A stretch of DNA of 64,000 bases from Pasteurellaceae bacterium LFhippo2. Its GTDB lineage: Bacteria > Pseudomonadota > Gammaproteobacteria > Enterobacterales > Pasteurellaceae. Shown one piece after another: positions 13,681 to 21,671 of the stretch. The position numbers were made by a program, and so were the translations under genes. The stretch is from NCBI GenBank assembly GCA_029852775.1, contig LEKJ01000091.1, forward strand, positions 27,071 to 91,070. Reading direction: 5' to 3'. Positions within the stretch are counted from its first letter, which is position 1, and each line of letters starts with the position of its first letter. The notes under the pieces are model-generated. The model worked only from the letters and a program-made list of their open reading frames with translations, was not told where the DNA came from and did not search any database.

Positions 13681-15273
13681 CTACTCCACATCAATCCCGT
13701 AGAAATTGTGTGCCATAAATGGACTTGGTACATAGCCTTTTACTTCTTTGCGGATTGGGAAGAATACTGTTGAGTGCGCAATTGGGAGCCATACTGCTAA
13801 CTCTTTCATCTTCACTTGTGCGTTTTTATAGATCTGCTCACGCTCTGCTTTATCATTGATTTGAGACGCTTTATTGATCGCTTCATCAAACTCTTTATCG
13901 CAGAAGCCTGCATAGTTTGAGCCTAACTCAACGGCATTACAGGTTAAAAGTGGGGTGAAAAAGTTATCTGGGTCGCCGTTATCGCCTGTCCAGCCCATCA
14001 TACCTGTGGCGTGTTCGCCTTTTGCCATACGTTTAAGGTATTCGCCCCATTCATAGCTAACGATCTTCGCTTGTACACCGATCTGCGCCCAGTCGTGTTG
14101 GATCATCTCTGCCATACGGCGTGCATTTGGGTTATAAGGACGTGAAACAGGCATCGCCCAAAGCTCTGTTTCAAAGCCATTTTCAAAGCCAGCTTCTTTT
14201 AACAGCTCTTTCGCTTTTTCAGGGTTATATTCAAAATCAACCACATCATCGTTATAGCCCCAAACTGACGGCGGAATCGGGTTTTTCGCTTTTAAGCCTG
14301 CGCCTTGATAAACAGACTCTAACACTGCATCTTTATTTACCGCATAGTTTAACGCTTTACGCACAAGCACATTATCCAACGGTTTTTGGCGTGCATTAAG
14401 CGTGATATAGCCGATATTTAAGCCCGGATTTTCAAGCACATTGATATTTGGATCGGCTTTTAACGTTGGTAAATCCGCAGGATTCGGATAAGGAATCGCT
14501 TGGCACTCATTCTTTTGAAGTTTTGCTGTACGTACTGTCGCATCAGGGGTTACCGTAAAGACTAAGCGGTCGATTTTCGATTTACCCTGCCAATATTGTG
14601 GAAACGCCATAAAACGTACATTTGCATCTTTTTGGTAAGAGTAGAATGAGTATGGACCTGTACCAATCGGGTTGCTATCCACTTTTTCTGGCGTGCCTGC
14701 TTTTAGCATTTTATCCGCATATTCCGCTGATAAAATCGCCCCATAATCTAAGGCAAGATTTGATAGAAACGGCGCGTTTGGCACTTTTAAAGTGAATTTA
14801 ACGATGTAATCATCGACTTTTTCAACCGTATCAATAATATTTTGCATATCCACGCCAGTGAATAATTCATAGCTACCGCCAGAAACTTTGTGGTATGGAT
14901 TATTTTCATCAATAAAGCGAGTGTATGAGAACACTACATCATCGGCATTGAAATCACGGGTTGGTTTGAAATCTTTATTTGAGTGGAATTTTACGTTTTT
15001 GCGCAGAGTAAGAAGATAGGTTTTGCCGTCGTCAGAGACCTGCCATTTTTCAGCAAGAGAAGGAATGATGTTTGTTGTGCCTTTTTCAAAACCGATCAAG
15101 CGGTCAAAAACAGCTTGTCCAACGTCAAAACTTGCGCCGTCCGTTGCCATTTGTGGATTAAGAAACATCGGCGAAGATTCAACGCAATAAGTAAAGGTTT
15201 TGATCTGGTTTGCATAAGCGCTATTTAGGGCAAAGGCAGAGATCAATGTAGCTAATGTTGTGAGCTTTTTCAT
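13681..15273 (-). CDS. Second DppA/HbpA-type periplasmic substrate-binding protein, histidine-attenuated
   Basis: SBP family 5 protein of 530 aa, clearly a paralogue of dppA at 8404-9996 (same length, same motifs: FTYCVESSPMFLNPQ, AEKWQVSDDGKTYLLTLRKNVKFH, GTGPYSFYSYQKD, MMGWTGDNGDPDNFF). Signal peptide MKKLTTLATLISAFALNSAYA. It has no permease or ATPase of its own, so it probably feeds DppBCDF. Its leader encodes a five-His peptide and a full attenuator (15305-15468), which implies expression rises when charged tRNA-His is scarce; import of histidine-containing peptides, or of a histidine-linked ligand, is the simplest inference. HbpA-like haem binding is an alternative. GGAC precedes the ATG. 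Confidence 0.9.
   Translation of the reverse strand: MKKLTTLATLISAFALNSAYANQIKTFTYCVESSPMFLNPQMATDGASFDVGQAVFDRLIGFEKGTTNIIPSLAEKWQVSDDGKTYLLTLRKNVKFHSNKDFKPTRDFNADDVVFSYTRFIDENNPYHKVSGGSYELFTGVDMQNIIDTVEKVDDYIVKFTLKVPNAPFLSNLALDYGAILSAEYADKMLKAGTPEKVDSNPIGTGPYSFYSYQKDANVRFMAFPQYWQGKSKIDRLVFTVTPDATVRTAKLQKNECQAIPYPNPADLPTLKADPNINVLENPGLNIGYITLNARQKPLDNVLVRKALNYAVNKDAVLESVYQGAGLKAKNPIPPSVWGYNDDVVDFEYNPEKAKELLKEAGFENGFETELWAMPVSRPYNPNARRMAEMIQHDWAQIGVQAKIVSYEWGEYLKRMAKGEHATGMMGWTGDNGDPDNFFTPLLTCNAVELGSNYAGFCDKEFDEAINKASQINDKAEREQIYKNAQVKMKELAVWLPIAHSTVFFPIRKEVKGYVPSPFMAHNFYGIDVE
15255..15262 (-). promoter_or_regulatory. Possible GcvB-type target at the start of the second DppA-like gene
   Basis: The mRNA reads CACAACAT at codons 4-7 of the gene, a CA-rich stretch like those targeted by GcvB in peptide-transport mRNAs. 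Weak evidence by itself; noted because the paralogue dppA has a comparable motif in its leader. Confidence 0.25.
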
Positions 15274-15293
15274 ACTATGTCCTATATTTTTAT

Positions 15294-15403
15294 TGATAAA
15301 AAGAAACCCTTCGAAAGTTATCTTCCGAAGGGTTGAAATTTGGTTTGCTTTCGCTTTCTGTGTTGCTATTCGCTATACATTTCATTCGGAAGTTTCTTCC
15401 GAA
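15294..15403 (-). promoter_or_regulatory. Histidine-type transcription attenuator
   Basis: Three mutually exclusive structures can be drawn on the minus-strand RNA. Segment 1 TTCGGAAG (complement of 15396-15403) pairs with segment 2 CTTCCGAA (15385-15392). Segment 3 carries the same TTCGGAAG (15322-15329) and can pair with segment 2 (antiterminator) or, as AACCCTTCGGAAG (15322-15334), with segment 4 CTTTCGAAGGGTT (15305-15317) to form a 13-bp terminator stem with a 4-base loop, followed by TTTCTTTTT. Stalling at the His codons of the leader peptide would keep segment 1 single-stranded and favour 2:3. This is the arrangement of the enterobacterial his leader, here placed before a peptide-binding-protein gene. 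Confidence 0.85.
15305..15334 (-). terminator. Attenuator terminator (segments 3:4)
   Basis: AACCCTTCGGAAG-ataa-CTTTCGAAGGGTT on the minus strand, then TTTCTTTTT. It lies 32-61 bases before the start of the second DppA-like gene. Confidence 0.85.
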
Positions 15404-15423
15404 CACACAAAATGCCCGAAAGA

Positions 15424-15468
15424 TTATTCAGGTAAATGGTGATGATGATGTTTGCGAATGTTGTTCAT
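15424..15468 (-). CDS. Histidine leader peptide, MNNIRKHHHHHLPE
   Basis: A 14-codon ORF beginning at ATG 15468, preceded by CTGGAGTTATT (GGAG 6 bases from the start), encoding MNNIRKHHHHHLPE: five consecutive His codons (CAT CAT CAT CAC CAT), close in form to the E. coli hisL peptide. It is followed by the attenuator at 15294-15403. Its role is ribosome-stalling control by charged tRNA-His, not a product. No his biosynthesis gene follows; the regulated gene is the DppA/HbpA paralogue at 13681-15273. Confidence 0.88.
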   Translation of the reverse strand: MNNIRKHHHHHLPE

Positions 15469-15495
15469 AATAACTCCAGAAATTGAATGATTTGG

Positions 15496-15524
15496 AATAT
15501 AGCCGAATTAAAATCGAAATGCAA
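15496..15524 (-). promoter_or_regulatory. Promoter of the histidine-attenuated transcript
   Basis: On the minus strand TTGCAT (15524-15519), 17 bases, TATATT (15501-15496). Transcription would start near 15489, about 20 bases before the leader-peptide ATG. Confidence 0.65.
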
Positions 15525-15659
15525 AGGGTTTTGTAAAAAAATTTACAAAAATCTTATTGTAATAGTACAACCGGTCTAATTTTCAAAATTTTTTGCAAAT
15601 TTAACCGCTTGTAGCATAGGCGCAAATATCGCTATTTGCGCCATCAACTTAATAAAGCA

Positions 15660-17624
15660 TTAGAAAGTATAATTCACATTCATACGGAAATCACGACCTA
15701 CACCAGGTAGTGAGTTTGCCGTTGGGCGTTGTGAATGGCTACGATAGTATTTGTTAAACGCATTGTCTAACGCAAGGTTCACATTCAAATCTTTGGTTGC
15801 TTTCCAGTTTACATAGAAATCGCTTATCCCATAGCCACTACGTTTTACGATAGGTGCACGAGTACGAATTGTGCTTAAAGAATCAATGCCTTCAACAAAA
15901 CGGCCTTTCCAACCTAATTCTAAATCTGGATTATCGAATTTATATGAAATGCCGGTTGTCCAAGTTCTGCCTGTTGGCACTGCTAGAGTGATACTATCCA
16001 CTGCTGAACTGCTCATTCTTGGTTTGCTGTCTGCTACGCCTGCACGTAAAGTTAAACCGCCAATTTTATATGAAGCACCTAACTCATAGCCTTCGCTACG
16101 TAATGTGCCTTCATTGTAGATTTTTTTCGCACCACGATCATCAACTTGAACTAAATCTTTAGTCACTTTCCAGAAATAGCTACCGTTTACATCAATAGAG
16201 TCAGAAACTTTATAGTTAAAGCCAACTTCTGTATCTCTTGCTCTTTCTGCTTTTAAGTTATCTGCCACAACCACTTTGTTACGGTCGCCATTCGCCATTT
16301 GTACTTCAACGAAACGTGGGCTACGAGTTGCGTAGTTTAAGCTACTGTTAAGGCTTAAATTATCCGTTGCTTCCCAAATTAAGCCAAAACTTGGATTAAG
16401 CTTGCCACGGCTAACTTGATTACCTGCCATATCGGTAAATTTGAAATGGTCATAGCGTGCACCTGTAGTTAAAGTCACTGGCCCAAAGCCCCAAATACCT
16501 TCTACATAAACTGCTTTATCGGTTTTCTCTTGATTATGCGCATCTTTAGCCAGTTTCGCTGCTTTCCCTTCTTGGTGACGCCAGTTGATACCATATTTGA
16601 TCATATGGCTTTCGCCGATAGCAGAATCTAAGTTTAGATTAGCACCTTGAGTGTTAATTGAACGCTTACCATTAAACATTGCTTTCTCTTCTGATGAAGA
16701 AATTGCATCTTCTTTCACATAAGCATTTGCATCAATATTAGTGATAAAGCCTAGATTTTTGCCCGTCCACTGTAAGTTAGTTGTGGTCGTTTCTGTTACA
16801 CGATAGCTTGGATTATTTTCACTATCATTACCAACTAAAGATTGGTCGTACTCTTCACGCATCGCACGTTTGCCATAGTGACGATCTTCTCTATGACTTA
16901 ATACCACACGTTGATCTTCAGTCAAATCCACGCCAACTTTAGCTAGAATGCCACGTTTACCTAAATCACTATTTTGGATACTTTGCTCACCGCCATTTGA
17001 TTTACCTGACTTATAGCCTTTTTCCGTAATCCAGTTACCGCTCACTAAAGCATCGACTTTACCAACACGACCAAATAGCGTACCGCCTTCGGTGTAGCCT
17101 TTATTGGTGCTGAATCCGCCATTCACTTTAAAGCCAAAGTTACGGCCGTCTTTAAGAAGATCTTTTGCATCTAAAGTTGTGACATTAATTGAACCACTGG
17201 TTGCGCCGATACCTGCACTTGCAGAACCTGAACCTTTTTTGACATTGATACGTTTGATGAGAGTAGGGTCGATAAGGGTAAAGCGACCTTGATGATGGAA
17301 GATTTGTGCGTCTGAATTGGTGTTATCTACATTAAAATCGATTTGGTCTTGACCCATGCCACGAATGGTTAGCCATTGAGAAGTACCATTACCGCCCCCG
17401 AAGTTAATTGAAGGTTCTTCCGATAATAAACCACGAAGATCCGTTTCAGTACTCTTGTTTACATCTTCTGCTGTAACCACGTTGGTTTTATTTTTAGCCC
17501 CAGCATTTTCCGCAACTACTTCGATCACATCTAATTTGGTAACGGTTTCCGCTTGGTTTGCATAAGCTAAAGATGTTGTTGCAACAAAGATTGCAACTGC
17601 AAGTTTTGACTTGTTAAATTCCAT
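15660..17624 (-). CDS. TonB-dependent outer-membrane siderophore receptor
   Basis: Outer-membrane receptor (654 aa) with a signal peptide ending SLAYA, then a TonB-box-like KLDVIEVVAE, a plug domain (residues about 45-155, with RGLLSEEPSINF, LTIRGMGQDQIDF and the GSGSASAGIGATSGSINV motif) and a 22-strand-type barrel ending in the C-terminal NVNYTF (final Phe). It should take up a ferric siderophore. It lies directly downstream of the ABC importer genes on the same strand, with its own Fur-like site, so receptor and importer probably share a ligand. The exact siderophore is not readable from sequence. Confidence 0.92.
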   Translation of the reverse strand: MEFNKSKLAVAIFVATTSLAYANQAETVTKLDVIEVVAENAGAKNKTNVVTAEDVNKSTETDLRGLLSEEPSINFGGGNGTSQWLTIRGMGQDQIDFNVDNTNSDAQIFHHQGRFTLIDPTLIKRINVKKGSGSASAGIGATSGSINVTTLDAKDLLKDGRNFGFKVNGGFSTNKGYTEGGTLFGRVGKVDALVSGNWITEKGYKSGKSNGGEQSIQNSDLGKRGILAKVGVDLTEDQRVVLSHREDRHYGKRAMREEYDQSLVGNDSENNPSYRVTETTTTNLQWTGKNLGFITNIDANAYVKEDAISSSEEKAMFNGKRSINTQGANLNLDSAIGESHMIKYGINWRHQEGKAAKLAKDAHNQEKTDKAVYVEGIWGFGPVTLTTGARYDHFKFTDMAGNQVSRGKLNPSFGLIWEATDNLSLNSSLNYATRSPRFVEVQMANGDRNKVVVADNLKAERARDTEVGFNYKVSDSIDVNGSYFWKVTKDLVQVDDRGAKKIYNEGTLRSEGYELGASYKIGGLTLRAGVADSKPRMSSSAVDSITLAVPTGRTWTTGISYKFDNPDLELGWKGRFVEGIDSLSTIRTRAPIVKRSGYGISDFYVNWKATKDLNVNLALDNAFNKYYRSHSQRPTANSLPGVGRDFRMNVNYTF

Positions 17625-17654
17625 ATTGATTCCTTTAGTTTTAGTTTATTAAAA

Positions 17655-17669
17655 TGAGAATAATTTACA
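17655..17669 (-). promoter_or_regulatory. Fur box upstream of the TonB receptor
   Basis: TGAGAATAATTTACA matches the 7-1-7 Fur consensus TGATAATNATTATCA at most positions. It lies about 31-45 bases upstream of the receptor start. A weaker similar stretch lies at 17698-17716. Confidence 0.6.
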
Positions 17670-17786
17670 TTTCTTTATAAATATATTTTATTTTTTAATG
17701 CGAATCAATATTATTTAATATCAATAAATTTCAAAAGGTTTAAAAATAGACAATTATTTGAAGGAGAATATTATTTGTCATTTGTA

Positions 17787-17807
17787 GGACGGATAGCTTA
17801 TCCGTCC
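17787..17807. repeat. Palindromic repeat GGACGGATA-gct-TATCCGTCC
   Basis: Perfect 9-bp arms with a 3-base loop, preceded by TGTA, between the ATPase stop and the TonB receptor promoter. Another member of the short palindromic repeats in this window; it may also stabilise the end of the importer mRNA. Confidence 0.65.
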
Positions 17808-17825
17808 AAATTAGCTTGAAAGAAA

Positions 17826-18584
17826 TCAAATATGATGAACAACCAACGGTTTCCCCTGATGTTGCAACACTTGCGCATCTAAATTAAATAGGGTTTTAAG
17901 ATTCGGCTCTGTGATAATCTCCGTAGGTGAGCCAATCATTTCGATCTTGCCGTTTTTCATCGCGACAATCGTATCTGCATAGGCTGACGCCATATTAATA
18001 TCGTGTACGACCATAACCGTTGTGAGCTTTAACTCATCGGTTAGACGGCGTAATAGACGCATCAATTCACGAGCGTGGAACATATCCAAATTATTGAGTG
18101 GTTCATCAAGCAGTACGTGGCTAGTTTGCTGACAAAATGTCATTGCAATCAGCGCACGTTGGCGTTGTCCCCCAGAAAGCTCACTTAAAAAGCGATCTTT
18201 CAAATCGACTAACTCAAAACGAACTAACGCATCTTCAACAATCTCTCTATCTTCATCATTAATCCGCCCTTGATGATGTGGATAGCGCCCGAACATCAGC
18301 AAATCACTGACAGTAATTCGGCTATGAATAGCGTTATCTTGGGTAAGAATCGCCAGATGTTGTGCGATAGTACGAGACGGACTTTTGCTAATATCTAAAT
18401 CATTAAGAGCGATATTGCCCTGTTGAATCGGTTGCAGACGGGCGATCAACGAAAGCAGAGTCGATTTACCTGCTCCATTTGCACCGATAAGTGCAGTAAT
18501 TCCGCCGTTGTTAATGGTTAAGTTAATATTGTCTAAAATCAGGTTATTATCGATTTTATGAGAAAGGTTAGTTATTTTTATCAC
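17826..18584 (-). CDS. Iron-siderophore ABC transporter ATP-binding protein (FepC-like)
   Basis: ABC ATPase (252 aa) of the FepC/CeuD/YclP family: Walker A GANGAGKST near residue 36, Q-loop LTQD, signature LSGGQRQRALIAM near 139, Walker B HVLLDEPLNNLD, H-loop VVHDIN. It energises the two FecCD permeases encoded just upstream. Start is GTG at 18584, overlapping the stop of the upstream permease as GTGA. It is also the nearest candidate to serve the ATPase-less permease at 469-1434. Confidence 0.92.
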   Translation of the reverse strand: MIKITNLSHKIDNNLILDNINLTINNGGITALIGANGAGKSTLLSLIARLQPIQQGNIALNDLDISKSPSRTIAQHLAILTQDNAIHSRITVSDLLMFGRYPHHQGRINDEDREIVEDALVRFELVDLKDRFLSELSGGQRQRALIAMTFCQQTSHVLLDEPLNNLDMFHARELMRLLRRLTDELKLTTVMVVHDINMASAYADTIVAMKNGKIEMIGSPTEIITEPNLKTLFNLDAQVLQHQGKPLVVHHI

Positions 18585-19531
18585 GCTGATTTCTTCCTTA
18601 ACATCAAATAAATAAACACTATACCGCCAACAAATTCAATCACTACGCTCAATACCCCTTGCATTTTAAGCATCTGTTCAAACACAAGCTGACCTAAAAC
18701 TAAAGTCATTGCCGACACCACAAAGACCATAGGTATTCTTACACTATGGTGCATCTGTGGCGTAATCGCATTGACGAAGGCGCACACTAATAAGCCTAAA
18801 AAGATAACAGGCCCAACTAATGCTGTTGATACTGAAACTAATATCGCACAACAAATTAATAGCTGACGAGAAAAACGGTGATAATCGATCCCAAGTCCAA
18901 TAGCGCAATCTTTGCCGAGCAGTAAAATATCGAGCTTATGCCGTTGTTGCCAAATCCAAAGGGCAGAAATGAGCGCAACGCTCAAGCCGATCCACATTAA
19001 CTCTGCTTTGATAACATTAAAATCCGCAAAAGATGAACCTTGTGTTACCGCAAATTCTGTTGGGTCAATCATTCGCTGTAAGAAGTTGGTTAAACTTCTA
19101 AATAACACGCCAAAAATTACCCCGACTAAAATCATTCGGGTAATGTCCGCTTTGCCTTTGGTTAAGGTTGAAAATAGCAATAATGAACCGCCGAGCATTA
19201 AGCAAGTTTCTAACAAAAACTTAGCGCTTGTATCCATTTGGGTAAAGCCTAAGCTCCCTAAGAAAAAGACCAACAGGGTTTGAGTGAGCAAATAGAGCGA
19301 GTCAAAGCCCAAAATACTTGGGGTTAAAATCGGGTTATGGGTTAAGGTTTGGAATAGTAACGTCGAGATTCCTACGCTATAGCCGATAATCACCAACATT
19401 AATAACTTTTTGCCACGAAACGGCAACACAAAATCCCAGTTCCCCTTAGCGTTGTAAGTGAGAAAAGCCACGCTTACCGCAATTAAACAAGCAAGCAATA
19501 AGGCGATAATAAATTTTGATGATCTAGCCAT
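18581..19531 (-). CDS. Iron-siderophore ABC transporter permease (second subunit)
   Basis: FecCD-family permease, 316 aa, resembling CeuC/FatC/YclO. Many hydrophobic helices; conserved TLTHNPILTPSILGFDSLY near 65 and GPVIFLGLLVCAFVN near 240. Overlaps the first permease gene by 8 bases and the ATPase gene by 4, so the three are translationally coupled. Forms a heterodimeric channel with the product of 19524-20474. Confidence 0.9.
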   Translation of the reverse strand: MARSSKFIIALLLACLIAVSVAFLTYNAKGNWDFVLPFRGKKLLMLVIIGYSVGISTLLFQTLTHNPILTPSILGFDSLYLLTQTLLVFFLGSLGFTQMDTSAKFLLETCLMLGGSLLLFSTLTKGKADITRMILVGVIFGVLFRSLTNFLQRMIDPTEFAVTQGSSFADFNVIKAELMWIGLSVALISALWIWQQRHKLDILLLGKDCAIGLGIDYHRFSRQLLICCAILVSVSTALVGPVIFLGLLVCAFVNAITPQMHHSVRIPMVFVVSAMTLVLGQLVFEQMLKMQGVLSVVIEFVGGIVFIYLMLRKKSA

Positions 19532-20474
19532 TGCGTTTGCCCTTAAACAGTAGATAAAGGAAAATCAGCGTGCCAACCACACCGAATAACGTAGAAATTG
19601 GAATCTCATAAGGGGCATTGACCACACGTCCTAAAATATCGCAGAACAGCACTAAATTCGCACCGAGTAATGCCACAGACGGCAGATTATGGCGTAAGCG
19701 ATCCCCAGCTAGACGAGAAACAATATTCGGCACTACTAGTCCAATAAAAGGAATTTGCCCAACGGTAACCACAACTACAGATGTGATCATCGCAACTACA
19801 AATAGCGCAATCCACGTCATTTGGCGGTAATTTACCCCTAAACTAGTGCTGATATTACGTCCTAATCCCGTGATACTTAGGCGATCCGCCATAATATAAA
19901 CCAGCACGCCAAGTCCTGCGGTAAGCCAAAGTAGCTCATAGCGCCCTGCAAGCACGCCCGAAAAATCCCCTGCAAACCAGATATAAAGCACCTGTAAACT
20001 ATCGTATTCATAGGCAATAAAGGTGCTAATGGCTTCGATAATATTGCCAAAGACAATCCCAACTAAGGGCACCATTAGCTGTTGATGTGGCGGAAGACGA
20101 TGAAGAAGTAAAGAAAAAATCCCCATTCCGATCAGTGCGGAAAGAGTTGCTAAAGACATCTTGACAATCAGCGCAGACGCTGGAAGAAATAAACTCGCAA
20201 GCAGAATCCCCAAACCTGCACTTTGGCTTGCGCCGATCATACTCGGTTCGATAAAGCGGTTTTTAAGTACGATTTGCAACACCATTCCAGCAATGCCCAG
20301 TGTTGCTCCCACAAGAATCACCGCAAGAGTACGCGGTAAACGGCTAATCATTAACAGCTGGGTTTGTTCTGGATTGCTGAAAATATTTTGCCAGTGAAAA
20401 TCCGCTACCCCAGTTGCAATGCTAATCGGGCAGAGAATAAAAAGGATAAGTAGGTTAATTTTATTTAAAGACAT
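19524..20474 (-). CDS. Iron-siderophore ABC transporter permease (first subunit)
   Basis: FecCD-family permease, about 316 aa, resembling CeuB/FatD/YclN. Signatures: RLPRTLAVILVGATLGIAG, NRFIEPSMIGASQSAGLG and GQIPFIGLVVPNIVSR. I take ATG 20474 (MSLNKINLLIL); an ATG at 20495 adds seven residues but falls inside a palindromic repeat, and neither has a good ribosome-binding site. The gene follows the binding-protein gene across a 136-base gap full of hairpins (20490-20589). Confidence 0.88.
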   Translation of the reverse strand: MSLNKINLLILFILCPISIATGVADFHWQNIFSNPEQTQLLMISRLPRTLAVILVGATLGIAGMVLQIVLKNRFIEPSMIGASQSAGLGILLASLFLPASALIVKMSLATLSALIGMGIFSLLLHRLPPHQQLMVPLVGIVFGNIIEAISTFIAYEYDSLQVLYIWFAGDFSGVLAGRYELLWLTAGLGVLVYIMADRLSITGLGRNISTSLGVNYRQMTWIALFVVAMITSVVVVTVGQIPFIGLVVPNIVSRLAGDRLRHNLPSVALLGANLVLFCDILGRVVNAPYEIPISTLFGVVGTLIFLYLLFKGKRNG

Positions 20475-20489
20475 AGGTAATGTGAGACA

Positions 20490-20589
20490 CCCCATACGAG
20501 CCGTATGGGGTTACTTAACAGAGCGACTTTGTCGCTCTTTTCAGTCGCAACGCGACTAAGATAAGTAACCGAGTACGGCCCGTACTCGG
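20490..20589. repeat. Four nested palindromes in the siderophore operon
   Basis: CCCCATACG-agc-CGTATGGGG (20490-20510), GAGCGAC-ttt-GTCGCTC (20521-20537), AGTCGC-aac-GCGACT (20543-20557) and CCGAGTACG-gcc-CGTACTCGG (20569-20589), with GGTTACTTA (20509-20517) complementary to TAAGTAACC (20562-20570) so that the two middle hairpins sit inside an outer stem. It lies between the binding-protein gene and the first permease gene, and may protect or terminate the upstream message. Confidence 0.8.
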
Positions 20590-20610
20590 TGAAATTAGAA
20601 GAATGAAATC

Positions 20611-21516
20611 CTATTTCTTCTCAAACGCTTGTTTGATTGTGGTTAAATCCGTTTTTAATTGGTCGAAACCGCCCGGAGAAATATAAGACGCACCGCTTAA
20701 ATAAACGATATTGCCATTTTTCCACGCATTTGTTTGATGAACTAATTCATTATCTAACACTTCTTTTGCACTTTGACCTTCTTGGCCAATAGCTGCGATA
20801 CGATCCATTACAAATAACCAGTCAGGGTTTAATTTTTGGATAAACTCAAAACTTACTGGCTTGCCGTGTCCTGCAACTTTAATGCTGTCATCTGCCATAG
20901 GCACGCCTAAAATATCGTGGATCCAGCTTAAACGATAGCCTGAACCAAATGCAGAGATTTTTCCGCCGTTAGTGATGATAATTAAGCCATTTCCTTTGCC
21001 TTTTACGGCTTGTTGAGTCTCTTTGATTAAGCCTTCAATTTCTGCTCTTAATTTACTCGCCTGCTCTTGTTTACCAAAGATCTCACCATAAACGATATAG
21101 CGGTTAAGGCTATCAGCAATTAAAGTGTCGCCGTTGTCGGTTAAGTCAATAGTTTTTGCGATACCACTTAAAGCGTCAAAGTGTCTTGCAGTACGTTTAC
21201 CAACAATAATTAAATCAGGTTTGAGTGCATTTAACGCTTCTAAGTCTGGCGCAAATACAGTACCAACGTTCACATCGGCATTGTCAAAAGTGGATTTTGC
21301 TTGGGGAAGGACGCGAATGGCGTGTTGGGGAATACCGTTAATTTTTACACCTAATTCGTGTAGGGTATCGATACTTGCAGTGTCATAAACCGCAATTTTT
21401 GCAGGCGGTGCATCAACGGTTACATCACCGCGAGCGGTCGGAATTGTCACTTCTTTTGCAACTGCCGAACCAAGTGCTACTAAACAACCTAATGTAATTA
21501 ATGTCTTCTTGAACAT
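20611..21516 (-). CDS. Periplasmic iron-siderophore-binding protein (CeuE/FatB/YclQ-like)
   Basis: Helical-backbone binding protein of 301 aa. Signal peptide MFKKTLITLGCLVALGSAVA, cleaved before KEVTIP; the single Cys there does not make a good lipobox, so it is probably soluble in the periplasm. Family features: TIPTARGDVTVDAPPAKIAVYD, APDLEALNALKPDLIIVGKR, and WLFVMDRIAAIGQEG near residue 230, as in the enterobactin/anguibactin/petrobactin group. ATG 21516 follows GGAGATTTCA. First gene of the importer operon, with a Fur-like box about 22-34 bases upstream. Confidence 0.9.
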   Translation of the reverse strand: MFKKTLITLGCLVALGSAVAKEVTIPTARGDVTVDAPPAKIAVYDTASIDTLHELGVKINGIPQHAIRVLPQAKSTFDNADVNVGTVFAPDLEALNALKPDLIIVGKRTARHFDALSGIAKTIDLTDNGDTLIADSLNRYIVYGEIFGKQEQASKLRAEIEGLIKETQQAVKGKGNGLIIITNGGKISAFGSGYRLSWIHDILGVPMADDSIKVAGHGKPVSFEFIQKLNPDWLFVMDRIAAIGQEGQSAKEVLDNELVHQTNAWKNGNIVYLSGASYISPGGFDQLKTDLTTIKQAFEKK

Positions 21517-21537
21517 TGAAATCTCCTTTTTACTAGT

Positions 21538-21550
21538 GATAATAGTTATC
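21538..21550 (-). promoter_or_regulatory. Fur box upstream of the siderophore importer operon
   Basis: GATAATAGTTATC, an odd palindrome matching the hexamer pattern of Fur sites (GATAAT repeats). It lies just ahead of the binding-protein gene. Confidence 0.65.
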
Positions 21551-21625
21551 AATGGATTCTATCTATTTTTTCAAGTTTGTAAATTAGGAAAAGGTTCCAA
21601 AAGAAGAAATTGAGAATTGTTTGCA

Positions 21626-21650
21626 TAAAAAACGCTCCAAATAGGAGCGT
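21626..21650 (-). terminator. bioB terminator
   Basis: Minus strand ACGCTCC-tattt-GGAGCGTTTTTT, 7-bp perfect stem plus T tract, after the bioB stop. Confidence 0.85.
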
Positions 21651-21671
21651 ATTTATCAGATGAAGTAAAAT

